Part shown: positions 8,648-17,611 of the stretch, in pieces
Layout: each line of letters opens with the position of its first letter
Numbering within the stretch: the first letter of the stretch is position 1
Origin: Porphyromonas endodontalis ATCC 35406
GTDB lineage: Bacteria; Bacteroidota; Bacteroidia; Bacteroidales; Porphyromonadaceae
Assembly (NCBI RefSeq): GCF_000174815.1
Contig: NZ_ACNN01000007.1
Location: forward strand, 62,001 to 126,000
Direction of reading: 5' to 3'
Length of the DNA: 64,000 bases
Program-made: the position numbers and the translations under genes
Notes under the pieces: model-generated
Database searches by the model: none
Told to the model about the DNA's origin: nothing
Seen by the model: the letters and a program-made list of their open reading frames with translations, nothing else

Positions 8648-9319
8648 TTAGAAGAGCAGGTCGCTTGCGACGTTGCGGAGAGGGTGTTCCTCGGGGAGTT
8701 GCGTCCAAGAGCGGAGTGCAGGGCTGATCTGTTTAGTCCATTCCTCGTTGTTGTAGAGCCGCTCTAACCAATCCATTTCGGTAACGGATAGCGTCTTGGG
8801 TTGGGCGGAGAGCCTCTCCAGCGTCGTCTCAATCGCTTGAGATAATCCCGAAGTGGGGAGATTTTGTAGGAGTCGGCGAGAGAGCGCGTTGAGCCACACC
8901 CTCTGTATCCTTAGGGATTCTCCTCGAGGAAAGCAGGCAACAACGTTTTCGTTCTTAGCCAAAAGGTGAGTGGAGAATAGGCTGAGAAGTTCCTCCGTTT
9001 CGAGTGATTTTGCGAAAGAAATTGCCTGGGAATAGGTTAGGGTTTCGGGTGGAAAGGAGAGAAGCCCAAGGATACGCATCTCGCGCAGTTGGGCAGAGAG
9101 GAGTTTCTGGGCGAGGCTTAGTCGTGAGGGGAGTTCGCTTGCTAAGTCGCGCAGTTGGGGGATAGACAATCCGAAGTTGTAGGCATAGTCCACACCGGAG
9201 GCACGCATGGCAGCGGCTGTAGCCCCGTCCATACGAGAGCGCACCCTCGCCCGCAGTGAAGCCATAATCTCTTCATCGGTGAGCGAAGGTGCGTAAGGGG
9301 ATTTTTCGGGAGTCGCCAT
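8648..9319 (-). CDS. DNA alkylation repair (AlkD-like HEAT-repeat) protein
   Basis: 223 residues, mostly helical. YNFGLSIPQLRDLASELPSR, then LSAQLREMRILGLLSFPPE and WLNALSRRLL, resemble AlkD-type proteins, which lift alkylated bases out of DNA with a HEAT-like solenoid and cleave the glycosidic bond. I could not place the AlkD catalytic Asp/Trp with certainty, and several Bacteroidetes members are shorter and divergent, so enzyme activity is not assured. The start codon overlaps the stop of the nucleoside phosphorylase gene as TAATG, making it the last gene of a four-gene operon. Confidence 0.65.
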   Translation of the reverse strand: MATPEKSPYAPSLTDEEIMASLRARVRSRMDGATAAAMRASGVDYAYNFGLSIPQLRDLASELPSRLSLAQKLLSAQLREMRILGLLSFPPETLTYSQAISFAKSLETEELLSLFSTHLLAKNENVVACFPRGESLRIQRVWLNALSRRLLQNLPTSGLSQAIETTLERLSAQPKTLSVTEMDWLERLYNNEEWTKQISPALRSWTQLPEEHPLRNVASDLLF

Positions 9320-10143
9320 TAAGCTTCGGCAATCTCGCTAATGAGTCGCTGGAAAATACGTCCCATCCGTTCGCTGGCCGCGTTGGCAGCATCAATTACT
9401 TCCTGAGCATCGTTGGTATAGTCGCCCTCGAAGTGCCAGCCTTCGTTGGTGATGACAGACATCCCGAATACTCGGATTCCGGCGTGCCGTGCCACAAGTA
9501 CTTCGGGTACTGTGCTCATGCCGATAGCATCTCCACCCACACGTTGGTAGAAAAGATACTCGGCAGGGGTCTCGTAAGAGGGACCGGTTAGCCCTACATA
9601 TACCCCTTTTCTCACTTCGATGTTCTCTTCTTTGGCAATGCGTTCTGCACGAGCGATGAGGTCGCGGTCGTAGGCTCTGGTCATATCGGGGAAGCGAACT
9701 CCGAACTCTCCCATATTAGGACCGATGAGCGGATTGGGCAGGTTGTTGATATGATCTCGTATAATCATTAGATCGCCTACGTGGTAGGTGTTGTTGATAC
9801 CTCCGGCAGCATTGGAGACAAAGAGTGTCTCTACGCCGATGAGCTTCATCACACGTACCGGAAAAGTTACGCGCTCCATGGGGTAACCTTCGTAGTAATG
9901 GAATCGCCCCTGCATAGCCACCACAGGGACGCCCCCTAGCTTACCGCAGATGAAATTGCCCTTATGACCAATAGCCGTAGAGTGAGCAAAGTTGGGGATT
10001 TCGCTATAAGGGATGATGGTGGGGTCTTCTATCTTATTTCCCAATTCTCCCAAGCCACTGCCTAGGATGATACCTATTTTTGCTTTGAAGGGGAGGCGTT
10101 TGAGGAGGAAGTCCGCAGCCTCGTGATACATTTTCATTTCCAT
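9319..10143 (-). CDS. Purine nucleoside phosphorylase (class I, trimeric type)
   Basis: 274 residues. GIILGSGLG and GHKGNF form the phosphate-binding parts, followed by [10 protein letters not shown] and SNAAGGIN, the class I PNP signature. The asparagine in [14 protein letters not shown] is at the position that selects 6-oxopurines (inosine, guanosine and analogues); MTA phosphorylases have Asp there. The His that in many PNPs contacts the ribose 5'-hydroxyl (in a HxEV context) appears to be Ala in DAQEVIDAA. That would suit a 5'-deoxy-5'-methylthio group, which fits the neighbouring MTA/SAH deaminase 12 nt upstream. Phosphorolysis of inosine, guanosine or methylthioinosine is possible. Confidence 0.9.
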   Translation of the reverse strand: MEMKMYHEAADFLLKRLPFKAKIGIILGSGLGELGNKIEDPTIIPYSEIPNFAHSTAIGHKGNFICGKLGGVPVVAMQGRFHYYEGYPMERVTFPVRVMKLIGVETLFVSNAAGGINNTYHVGDLMIIRDHINNLPNPLIGPNMGEFGVRFPDMTRAYDRDLIARAERIAKEENIEVRKGVYVGLTGPSYETPAEYLFYQRVGGDAIGMSTVPEVLVARHAGIRVFGMSVITNEGWHFEGDYTNDAQEVIDAANAASERMGRIFQRLISEIAEA

Positions 10144-10155
10144 AGCATTACCTAT

Positions 10156-11442
10156 TTATTGTTTGATTCCGTAGGATTTGATGAGCTTGTGCGCTCGTTG
10201 ATTCGCCTTTGCAATTACCTCTTCTTCGCCCGGGATCACTCCTTCGCGCATCAGTATTTTACCATCCACAATAGTGGTATCTACCACGGAGCCATCGGCA
10301 GAGTAGACGAGGTTGGAGGTGAGGTTGTGTAGGGGCACCATCGTGGGGCGATCTGTGCGCAGGAGGCAAAGATCCGCCAAGGCTCCCTCTTCTATCCTGC
10401 CGCCATTAAGCCCTAGTATGTTGTAGCCCTCACGAGTGGCAGATTGGTATATCGCCTCGGCGGCTGTTGCCGTGGGGTCGAAACGCCATACTTTGCCCAG
10501 AAGAGCCGCCATACGCATGGCGATGAACATATCCAAATTGTTGCTAGAGGAGCATCCGTCTGTACCGATTCCCACTCGGATACCGCGCTTTTTCATCTCC
10601 TCAAACTTAAAGGTGTAGCCCGACGCTAGCTTCATATTGGAAGCCGGGTTATGCACGGTGGCAGCTCCATGGCGAGCGATAACGTCTAGTTCTTCATCCT
10701 CCATCCAAAGCGAGTGTGCCAAGACGAACTTATCGCTCAGCGCGCCAAGTTTTTCCAAATAGTGCACGGGGCGCAATCCATACTCCTTGATGGCGTTTTC
10801 TATCTCGGTTTGGGTCTCTGAGAGGTGGAGGTGAACCAGCACGCCTGTTTCATCTGCAAAGTCGCGGCAGAAGCGGAGTTGTGGGCCGCTTACCGTGTAG
10901 ATGGCGTGTGGACCGATAGAGAAGACTACTCGAGAGGAGAACTGCTCAAATTCTTTGCGGTAGCGGCTACAATTTTCTCTGTCGAGCTTGGCGCGCTCTG
11001 CGTCCCCTCGGTCAAAGAGTGTGTAGCTCACCACGCCTCGCATCCCCGAGTCCTCTACGGCTTGAGCCGTTGCCATGGGGAAGGCGTACATATCTAGGAA
11101 CGCCGTTGTACCGGTGCGTACCATCTCGAGGCAGGCGAGCCGTACACCCCAATAGACATCCTCCTCCGTCATGTGTGCCTCCACGGGCCAAATGTAGTCT
11201 TCGAGCCAGCGCATCAGGGGCAAATCATCGCCGTAACCGCGGAAGAGGGTCATGGCGGCATGGGTATGCGTATTCGCCATCCCCGGTACCACCACACGGC
11301 GGCATCCCTCCAGCACGTCGTAGTGATTGGCTACAGGGATACTCGGGGCAATACGAGCTATTTGGTTGCCCTCAATCAATAGATCTTGTATGGAGCCATT
11401 GACAAGGGCACCGGTTATCAATATCGGTTTTTCGTTGTTCAT
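10156..11442 (-). CDS. mtaD: 5-methylthioadenosine / S-adenosylhomocysteine deaminase
   Basis: 428 residues of the amidohydrolase superfamily. The metal and catalytic motifs are NTHTHAAMTLFRGY, HLHLSET, LAHSLWMEDEELD and GIGTDGCSSSNN, in family order. LMRWLEDYIWPVEAHMTEED is typical of the MTA/SAH deaminase branch rather than guanine deaminase. The enzyme deaminates MTA and SAH to methylthioinosine and S-inosylhomocysteine, both by-products of SAM use. Its start overlaps the stop of the peptidase gene (ATGA), and it precedes the PNP gene by 12 nt, so deamination followed by phosphorolysis could work as one pathway. Confidence 0.9.
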   Translation of the reverse strand: MNNEKPILITGALVNGSIQDLLIEGNQIARIAPSIPVANHYDVLEGCRRVVVPGMANTHTHAAMTLFRGYGDDLPLMRWLEDYIWPVEAHMTEEDVYWGVRLACLEMVRTGTTAFLDMYAFPMATAQAVEDSGMRGVVSYTLFDRGDAERAKLDRENCSRYRKEFEQFSSRVVFSIGPHAIYTVSGPQLRFCRDFADETGVLVHLHLSETQTEIENAIKEYGLRPVHYLEKLGALSDKFVLAHSLWMEDEELDVIARHGAATVHNPASNMKLASGYTFKFEEMKKRGIRVGIGTDGCSSSNNLDMFIAMRMAALLGKVWRFDPTATAAEAIYQSATREGYNILGLNGGRIEEGALADLCLLRTDRPTMVPLHNLTSNLVYSADGSVVDTTIVDGKILMREGVIPGEEEVIAKANQRAHKLIKSYGIKQ

Positions 11443-12794
11443 CGGTAGAGTTTATAGAATTCGGCAACGGCTTCTATACCAATGCGGAATATATCCAAGG
11501 GGAAGTTTTCGTTGGGAGAGTGGATGGCATTGCTTTCGAGACCAAAGCCCATGAGTACACTCTTGATACCAAGAACCTTTTCGAAGGTAGCGATGATGGG
11601 GATACTCCCTCCGCGGCGTACCGCTAGAGGACGCTGACCAAAAGCCACGGCACACGCCTCCTCGGCCGCTTTATAGGCGGGGAGATCGATGGGGCAGAGG
11701 TAAGCCTCGCCTCCGTGCATGGGTGTTACTTTGACGCGTACGTAGGGAGGAGCAATCTGCTTTACGTAGTCTACAAAGAGTTTAGAGATCTTATCGTGAT
11801 CTTGATTAGCTACAAGGCGAGTAGATACTTTGGCGTACGCCTTAGACGGAAGCACCGTTTTGGCTCCTTCGCCCGTGTAGCCTCCCCAAATGCCGCATAC
11901 GTCGAAGCTGGGGCGGCAGCTATTGCGCTCGAGAGTGCTGTAGCCCTCTTCGCCAAATACGGCGTCCACATCAATGGCTTTGCAGTAGGCCTCTTGAGAG
12001 AAGGGTACTTGAGCAATCATATCTCGCTCTTCCTTCGAGAGGGGTACTACATCGTCGTAGAAGTGGGGTATCGTAATGCGTCCCTTCTCATCCACCATTT
12101 GGGCAATGATTTTTGAGAGCTCGTTGATGGGGTTGGCAACAGCTCCGCCAAAGTGCCCCGAGTGGAGGTCGCGATTGGGACCGGTTACCTCTATTTCCCA
12201 GTAGGCAAGTCCGCGTAGTCCCGTAGTGAGTGAGGGGGTGTTGCGGCCGACCATACTTGTATCTGATACCAAAATCACGTCGGCACGAAGCATCTCTTTG
12301 TGCTCTTGGCAGAATGCCTCCAAGTGGGTAGAGCCGATTTCTTCCTCTCCCTCGAATATGATTTTTACGTTGCAACGCACGAGGTCGAGAGCTAAGGCGG
12401 TGCGGAGCCCGGCTACCTGTATCATGGTTTGCCCTTTGTCGTCGTCGGCTCCTCGCCCCCAAATGTGTCCGTCGCGGATGACGGGCTCGAAGGGTTCGCT
12501 CTTCCAAAGCTCAAGAGGCTCCACGGGCATTACATCGTAGTGACCGTATATAAGGATGGTTTTTGCGCTCGGGTCTATAATGCGCTCGGCAAAAACAACG
12601 GGATTACCGGGGGTGGGATAAACTTCGGCTCGTTGCATGCCTGAGGCGAGTAGGTAGTCCCTCCAGTGCTCAGCCGTGCGTACCATATCGGGTTTGTGCT
12701 CGCTCTGCGAACTGATGCTGGGGATGCGAAGCAGTGCGAATAGGTCTTGTAGGAACTCCTCTTCGTGGGCTGCGATATACTCTTTTACTGTCAT
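11439..12794 (-). CDS. M20 family metallopeptidase (dipeptidase, CNDP-like)
   Basis: 451 residues. Metal ligands and catalytic residues lie in GHYDVMPVEP (HxDVxP), GRGADDDKGQ and EGEEEIGS, with a dimerisation insert (DLHSGHFGGAVANPINEL) in the middle. The length and motif set match the cytosolic M20 dipeptidases of Bacteroidetes that process di- and tripeptides, the main carbon source of asaccharolytic Porphyromonas. It is the promoter-proximal gene of the operon with mtaD, PNP and the AlkD-like gene, with an ATGA overlap to mtaD. Its exact peptide preference is unknown. Confidence 0.9.
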   Translation of the reverse strand: MTVKEYIAAHEEEFLQDLFALLRIPSISSQSEHKPDMVRTAEHWRDYLLASGMQRAEVYPTPGNPVVFAERIIDPSAKTILIYGHYDVMPVEPLELWKSEPFEPVIRDGHIWGRGADDDKGQTMIQVAGLRTALALDLVRCNVKIIFEGEEEIGSTHLEAFCQEHKEMLRADVILVSDTSMVGRNTPSLTTGLRGLAYWEIEVTGPNRDLHSGHFGGAVANPINELSKIIAQMVDEKGRITIPHFYDDVVPLSKEERDMIAQVPFSQEAYCKAIDVDAVFGEEGYSTLERNSCRPSFDVCGIWGGYTGEGAKTVLPSKAYAKVSTRLVANQDHDKISKLFVDYVKQIAPPYVRVKVTPMHGGEAYLCPIDLPAYKAAEEACAVAFGQRPLAVRRGGSIPIIATFEKVLGIKSVLMGFGLESNAIHSPNENFPLDIFRIGIEAVAEFYKLYR

Positions 12795-12833
12795 AGCTCT
12801 TGTTTGTTTAGTGGTGTTTCATTTATCTACAAC

Positions 12834-12841
12834 CAAAGGTA
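12834..12841 (-). promoter_or_regulatory. Bacteroidetes -7 box (TACCTTTG) for the M20-mtaD-PNP operon
   Basis: Exact TAnnTTTG on the minus strand about 40 nt upstream of the M20 start codon. Confidence 0.6.
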
Positions 12842-12853
12842 GTCTATTTTGCT

Positions 12854-12897
12854 GTATAAAAAAAGAACGGACACCTCGCTTTTGCTTAGGGTGTCCG
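12854..12897 (-). terminator. Intrinsic terminator of the bioD-rel transcript
   Basis: Stem CGGACACC / GGTGTCCG (12868-12875 / 12890-12897), followed on the minus strand by a T-rich run. Confidence 0.8.
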
Positions 12898-12924
12898 CTA
12901 TGGATAGGAAAAAGAGAAATAGCC

Positions 12925-15207
12925 TTAGACCCGAGTGACCGATGCGATCGTGTCTTTTTGTTTTAGCCCTTCGATGATACGACGTACATCCTCCACGTCG
13001 TGTACCATCACCTTGATTTCTCCACCAAAAACTCCCCCTTGAGCCGAGAGGTTGATGCTTGTAATGGAGCGGTAAAAGTCCTCGCTAATGTCTTGGATAA
13101 TAGCGTTGAGAATACCGATTGAGTCCATCCCTTTGATGGCGAGAGTTGCCTCAAAAAGGGAGTGCGGATGGTCGCCCCAAACGGTCTCGATAAGCTGATT
13201 CCCTTTACTGCTTTTGAGTCGCATTGCCTCCGGACAATTGCGCTTGTGTACCATGATGGTGCCGTTGTCGGTAACAAAACCTACCGTATCATCGCCCAAG
13301 ATAGGAGAGCAGCAGGGGGCTATGGTGTAGTTGGGGGTGAGGAGGTGTTGCTCTAGAAGGTAGGGCTTTTTTGTATTGGGCTTATCCGGAGATTGCGCCT
13401 CTTCGATGGTGGCCGCTGTGAGCTCTCTGTTTTTCTTTGAGGGGCGGAATAGGCGCGAGAAGAAGTTGCCATCAGCCCCTTGGAATACCTTGCGGAAAGA
13501 CTCCGGTAGCTCTATGGAGCGGTTCCCTACGGCCAAGAAGAAATCTTCTCGCTTGTGGAAGTTGTAGTAATTGGCAATCTTGTCGAGTAGGAGAGGGGTG
13601 ATGGTTTGTCCATCCGCCTCGAGTAGCTCGGTTACCATTTTTTCTCCTAAAGCGGTTTTCTCTCGGTCTGCTTTGCGTAGTGCAGCGTTGATCTTCATCC
13701 GAGCTTTCCCGGTCACTACATACTTGAGCCATTCGGGATGAGGCTCCTGGGTCGGGCTTGTGATTACCTCCACTTGATCTCCATTCCTGAGGGTATGGCT
13801 CAGGGGGAATAGATGATGATTTATCTTGATACCGAGACATTTATTCCCCAGCTCCCCGTGGAGGGCATAGGCAAAGTCGAGCCCGGTAGCTCCCTTGGGG
13901 AGAGTGAAAACTTTCCCTTTGGGGGTAAAGACGCTGATCTCGTCGGAGTAGAGATTGAGCTTGATTGTATCGAGGAAGTCCATCGAGTCCGGAGTGGGAT
14001 TCTCCAGGATCTCGCGGATCGTTTCTATCCAGCGGTCGAGCTCGGAGTCTTCCTCCACGTTTTCGCTTTTGTACTTCCAATGGGCGGCAAACCCACGCTC
14101 CGCTATATCGTCCATGCGGCGAGAGCGTATCTGTATTTCTATCCATTCTCCGTCGGGCCCCATCACGGTAAGGTGGAGCGCTTGGTAGCCATTGGTCTTG
14201 GGCGAACTAACCCAGTCGCGGATGCGGTCTGTCTTGTTGCGGTATAGGTCTGTGATCTCGGAGTAAATATCCCAACACACCTTTTTGTCGGGGATGCCCT
14301 CTTGGCTCTCAAAAATGATGCGCACGGCATAGAGGTCGTACACCTCTTCGAAGGGGATTTTTTTCTCCTGCATTTTGCGCCAAATCGAGTAGCAACTCTT
14401 CACCCTCGCCTTCATCTCGTAGTTGAGTTTTTTGCGAGCGAAGACCTCGCGCAGTGGGGCGGCAAAATGCTCAAAGAGGAGAGTTCGCTGCTCTTCGCTG
14501 GCCTCTATTTTGTTTTTAATCTCGTTGTATTCGGCAGGATGCTCTATGTGGAAGCATAGCTCCTCGAGTTCTGTTTTGATGGTAAAGAGCCCGAGGCGAT
14601 GGGCAATAGGTGCGTAGACGTAGAGCGTCTCTCCCGTGATCTTGAGTTGCTTATGCGTAGGCATCGACTCAAGAGTGCGCATGTTGTGCAGGCGGTCTGC
14701 TATCTTGATGAGGACGACGCGTATATCGTCGTTCATGGTAAGGATTAGCTTTCTGAAATTCTCCGCCTGGGCAGAAACATCCTCCTGATCCTTGAACATC
14801 TCCACCGAGATCTTCGTAAGCCCCTGCACGATTTGGGCAATCTTGTCGCCAAACATGTCGCGGATGTTCTCTTCGGTGTACTCCGTGTCCTCTATTACAT
14901 CGTGCAGGAGCGCCGAGGCGATAGAGGTGGAGCCAAGCCCCATCTCGTGGCTAACGATATAGGCAACCGCTATGGGATGCATGATGTACGGCTCTCCACT
15001 GCGGCGTCGTACCCCTGCATGCGCTTTATTCGCTAGGTTGAATGCCTTAATAATGATCTCGTCTTTGCGACGATGATTGCTCATTTGATAGTCGTGAAGT
15101 AGGGCTTCGAAGGCTGTGCGCACCATCTTCTGCTCTGCTTCGCTTCCGTAATATACTATGTCTTGTAGCCCTTGAGGCTGAGGAGTAGCCGTCTCTTTCA
15201 TACGCAA
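12925..15207 (-). CDS. relA: Bifunctional (p)ppGpp synthetase/hydrolase (RelA/SpoT homologue)
   Basis: 760 residues with the full long-RSH order. An HD hydrolase domain spans about 50-200 (MHPIAVAYIV, LLHDVIEDTEY with HD at 102-103, and IKIADRLHNMRT). The synthetase domain follows at about 255-390 (YSIWRKMQEKKIPFEEVYD, SSPKTNGYQALH, EIQIRSRRMD). A TGS domain is at about 415-475 (VFTPKGKVFTLPKGATGLDF) and a C-terminal ACT domain is at about 680-760. An intact HD motif points to hydrolase as well as synthetase activity. It starts 2 nt after the bioD stop, so it is probably translated from the bioD transcript. The start may be the second Met (MKETA). Confidence 0.95.
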   Translation of the reverse strand: MRMKETATPQPQGLQDIVYYGSEAEQKMVRTAFEALLHDYQMSNHRRKDEIIIKAFNLANKAHAGVRRRSGEPYIMHPIAVAYIVSHEMGLGSTSIASALLHDVIEDTEYTEENIRDMFGDKIAQIVQGLTKISVEMFKDQEDVSAQAENFRKLILTMNDDIRVVLIKIADRLHNMRTLESMPTHKQLKITGETLYVYAPIAHRLGLFTIKTELEELCFHIEHPAEYNEIKNKIEASEEQRTLLFEHFAAPLREVFARKKLNYEMKARVKSCYSIWRKMQEKKIPFEEVYDLYAVRIIFESQEGIPDKKVCWDIYSEITDLYRNKTDRIRDWVSSPKTNGYQALHLTVMGPDGEWIEIQIRSRRMDDIAERGFAAHWKYKSENVEEDSELDRWIETIREILENPTPDSMDFLDTIKLNLYSDEISVFTPKGKVFTLPKGATGLDFAYALHGELGNKCLGIKINHHLFPLSHTLRNGDQVEVITSPTQEPHPEWLKYVVTGKARMKINAALRKADREKTALGEKMVTELLEADGQTITPLLLDKIANYYNFHKREDFFLAVGNRSIELPESFRKVFQGADGNFFSRLFRPSKKNRELTAATIEEAQSPDKPNTKKPYLLEQHLLTPNYTIAPCCSPILGDDTVGFVTDNGTIMVHKRNCPEAMRLKSSKGNQLIETVWGDHPHSLFEATLAIKGMDSIGILNAIIQDISEDFYRSITSINLSAQGGVFGGEIKVMVHDVEDVRRIIEGLKQKDTIASVTRV

Positions 15208-15209
15208 TG

Positions 15210-15881
15210 TTATTTGTCAGAAGATGAAGAATCCAATGTTTCGTATCCTATCTCCTGCCATAGGGTGGAGGGGAAACAGGAGGCAAGGTAATGCCGTAGG
15301 TACGCTATGGTCTCTTGTGCTATGGGGGATTCTTCGGGGGGATAGTGGTTGTAGATAACGCGCTCTACCGGGATCTCCCGATCTTGTAGAGCTTGCAAAC
15401 TCAGTAGGGTGTGGTTGATGCTCCCCAGTCGCCCTGAGGTAACCAAGGCTACAGGATAGCCCCGCTGAGCAATAAAATCGAGGGTAAGGAGCTCGGGGGT
15501 CAGTGGAACCATAAGCCCTCCGGCACCCTCCATTAGGATGCGATCGTAGCCCTGGGAGAGTAGCTCTTGGGTGTCAGAATCAATCTTTTTGGGGTCTATC
15601 GGGCGTTGTTCTAGCTGAGCCGAAAGGTGAGGTGATGCAGGATACTTATAAAGATAGGAGCAGCGGTAGGGTTCTGCCCGTTGCTCGGGATCGAGATGGG
15701 GGGCTAGGGCGTCGTGTACGTCAAGGTCTTCGCTACGCCCCTTGCAGCCTGTTTGCACAGGTTTCTGACTGATGACGCGGAGTCCTTTCTCTCGCATCTC
15801 GCGAAGCAAAACGCCTGTAGCATAAGTTTTCCCTACCCCGGTATCTATACCGCTGACAAATAATACTTTATTACTATCCAT
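15210..15881 (-). CDS. bioD: Dethiobiotin synthetase BioD
   Basis: 223 residues from the ATG at 15881; a longer in-frame start would overlap the promoter. Walker A is GIDTGVGKT, the substrate lysine is in SQKPVQTG, and the second active-site loop is EGAGGLMVPLTP. BioD closes the ureido ring of dethiobiotin from diaminopelargonate, CO2 and ATP. No other biotin gene is nearby; instead it leads a two-gene operon with the (p)ppGpp enzyme. An orphan bioD of this kind suggests that the rest of the pathway is elsewhere in the genome. Confidence 0.92.
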   Translation of the reverse strand: MDSNKVLFVSGIDTGVGKTYATGVLLREMREKGLRVISQKPVQTGCKGRSEDLDVHDALAPHLDPEQRAEPYRCSYLYKYPASPHLSAQLEQRPIDPKKIDSDTQELLSQGYDRILMEGAGGLMVPLTPELLTLDFIAQRGYPVALVTSGRLGSINHTLLSLQALQDREIPVERVIYNHYPPEESPIAQETIAYLRHYLASCFPSTLWQEIGYETLDSSSSDK

Positions 15882-15906
15882 GGGTATCAATGTCTTTAAT
15901 ATAGTG

Positions 15907-15914
15907 CAAATGTA
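15907..15914 (-). promoter_or_regulatory. Bacteroidetes -7 box (TACATTTG) for bioD-rel
   Basis: Exact TAnnTTTG on the minus strand, 26 nt upstream of the chosen bioD start. This supports rejecting the upstream start at 15917, which would lie before the box. Confidence 0.6.
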
Positions 15915-16060
15915 CAAAGGATTCTCGTTCCTATGTACACTTCTTTATCTTAATCAAAAAGTCTTTTCTCCCTTTTTACAAACTGAGAATAGTCCATTCC
16001 TTTTGGGTAAAAGCATTAGAAAGGATTCCCATTGGCGAACACTTAGCAAGGACTATTGAC

Positions 16061-16087
16061 CAAAAAAGCTCCGGGAAGTCCCAGAGC
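16061..16087 (-). terminator. Intrinsic terminator of tRNA-Leu
   Basis: Inverted repeat GCTCYGGGA / TCCCRGAGC at 16068-16087, followed on the minus strand by a run of six T. It lies about 35 nt after the tRNA 3' end. Confidence 0.8.
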
Positions 16088-16121
16088 CGTACAGATACAT
16101 AATGATTAATCTAGAGGAGAG

Positions 16122-16203
16122 TGCGGCCGGAGGGACTCGAACCCTCACGCCTCGCAGCATTAGATCCTAAGTCTAACGTGGCTACCAATTACACCACGGC
16201 CGC
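16122..16203 (-). tRNA. tRNA-Leu (UAG anticodon)
   Basis: The acceptor stem GCGGCCG / CGGCCGC closes the molecule and the discriminator base is A. The D-arm contains GGTAG, and the anticodon stem TTAGA / TCTAA encloses CTTAGGA with anticodon TAG, which reads CUA. A long variable arm follows, as expected for a class II leucine tRNA, then the T-arm GAGGGTTCGAGTCCCTC. No CCA is encoded. It is transcribed alone and followed by a terminator. Confidence 0.95.
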
Positions 16204-16389
16204 AATCTTCACTGCAAAGGTAAGCATTTATTTTTATCTACAGCTATATCGCCCTCTTGTACTCATATAATTTGGGGAAGTATACAACAGGAGAAAGAGC
16301 TCTCTCTCCATTGCTTCCCTTGGAGTGGGCTAGAGAGCGTTGCATGTCTCTCAAAAGCGAGAGCAATCCCCTAGCTAAGAAACGAAGAA

Positions 16390-16416
16390 GGGGCTATGCC
16401 TCTACGACACAGCCCC
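16390..16416 (-). terminator. Probable terminator of the propeller lipoprotein genes
   Basis: Stem GGGGCT / AGCCCC with a loop of about 15 nt, then a moderately T-rich stretch on the minus strand. It lies about 80 nt after the stop of the 16494 gene. The rest of 16204-16493 shows no convincing gene. Confidence 0.5.
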
Positions 16417-16493
16417 CTATTGTTTTAATTTTTATCTGCAGGAGCGTTTCCTCTACACCTCTCTACGAAGTGCGTACGGACGCTCGCTACTCT

Positions 16494-17546
16494 TTACTTA
16501 TTGCGCTTTACCACAAAAACGGAGGCGGCTTCAGCCGAATTACTTCCGTCGCTCAATGCTTCAGAGATCCAGGTGTCAGAGTCCTTTACCTTCTTCCATA
16601 GCATAGCGACGTCCTTTCCGCCTTTTTTCTCGGTCCCTACGACGTAAATATTATCGTCAATCACATACACGGAGAGAGCATCTGCCTCTTCTGCGCCACT
16701 ACCACTCAACTTGGTACGTGTACCATTTCTCCAGAGCATAGCGACATTCTTCCCTCCCTGGTTTTCATGCCCTACGACGAAAACATCATTGCCCGAGACA
16801 AAGAGGGAACGAGCCTCTGCCCATTGGTCTCCATTTGTTATCTCTTCAGGGGTGCCATTCCTCCAGAGCATGGCAAACATCTTGGCATCTGAAGTCATCT
16901 TATACCCTACGGCGTAGACATCGCGTCCCTCTACATAGACAGCATTAGCATAGGAGTGTTTAGCACTGCTTTTCAATTTGATAACTTCATCATTTCTCCA
17001 GAGAGTTGCATGTGAGTTCCCTGTAGTCTCGTCTTTTTCATATCCCGAGATATAGAGGTCTTGGCCCGATACAAAAACAGATTTGGCATTACTCGGAGCG
17101 TCTGATAGGGTCTTGGGCTTCCCATTTTTCCAAAGAGTAGCGCACCACGTCCCTGTATCTTTTTGCTGCGCATACCCCACTACATAGACATCGCTACCCG
17201 ACACAAAAACAGAGTGGGCGTAGGAGACTCTTCCTGAAGGCGTCAAGGGTACAGCCACACCATTTTTCCAAAGTGCCGCAGACATAGAAGAGCCTCCTTC
17301 GAGGATTTCCGATCCTGCGACATAGACATCATTACCCGACACAAAAACAGCCTTGAGCCCACCATCAGCACTCGGAGCGCTTGCCGGCTTGCCATTTACC
17401 CAAAGCACTGTCTTCCAAAAAGGATCGTGTGCTTCGGATCCTGCTACGTAAACATCATATACCGTCTCTTTAGGCGAGCTTTTACATCCTATCGCTACCA
17501 TAGCCGTAAGTGCCATGGCTATACCTACTAAAATTGATTTTCTCAT
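16494..17546 (-). CDS. Lipoprotein with a seven-bladed beta-propeller-like repeat domain (paralogue 1)
   Basis: 350 residues. A lipoprotein signal peptide ends at the lipobox AIGC with Cys21. After a short linker there are seven repeats of about 45 residues with the pattern SVFVSGNDVYVAGYE, a variable loop, then ATLWKNGxxxxL. The final SVFVVKRNK supplies what looks like a closing strand for the first, incomplete blade, the usual velcro closure of a propeller. The family is found in Bacteroidetes and has no assigned function that I know. It lies 65 nt downstream of its paralogue at 17612-18709. It is probably an outer-membrane or periplasmic lipoprotein, and the ligand is unknown. Confidence 0.8.
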   Translation of the reverse strand: MRKSILVGIAMALTAMVAIGCKSSPKETVYDVYVAGSEAHDPFWKTVLWVNGKPASAPSADGGLKAVFVSGNDVYVAGSEILEGGSSMSAALWKNGVAVPLTPSGRVSYAHSVFVSGSDVYVVGYAQQKDTGTWCATLWKNGKPKTLSDAPSNAKSVFVSGQDLYISGYEKDETTGNSHATLWRNDEVIKLKSSAKHSYANAVYVEGRDVYAVGYKMTSDAKMFAMLWRNGTPEEITNGDQWAEARSLFVSGNDVFVVGHENQGGKNVAMLWRNGTRTKLSGSGAEEADALSVYVIDDNIYVVGTEKKGGKDVAMLWKKVKDSDTWISEALSDGSNSAEAASVFVVKRNK

Positions 17547-17611
17547 ACTAATTATACAATTTGCGAGTTTTTCATCTGTTCCGAAAGTCTTATCAACTCT
17601 CTGTTCCTTAT

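Noticed and set aside
16257-16601. A 114-codon plus-strand ORF after the tRNA
   Set aside because: It overlaps a terminator hairpin and the end of a lipoprotein gene and has no recognisable features.
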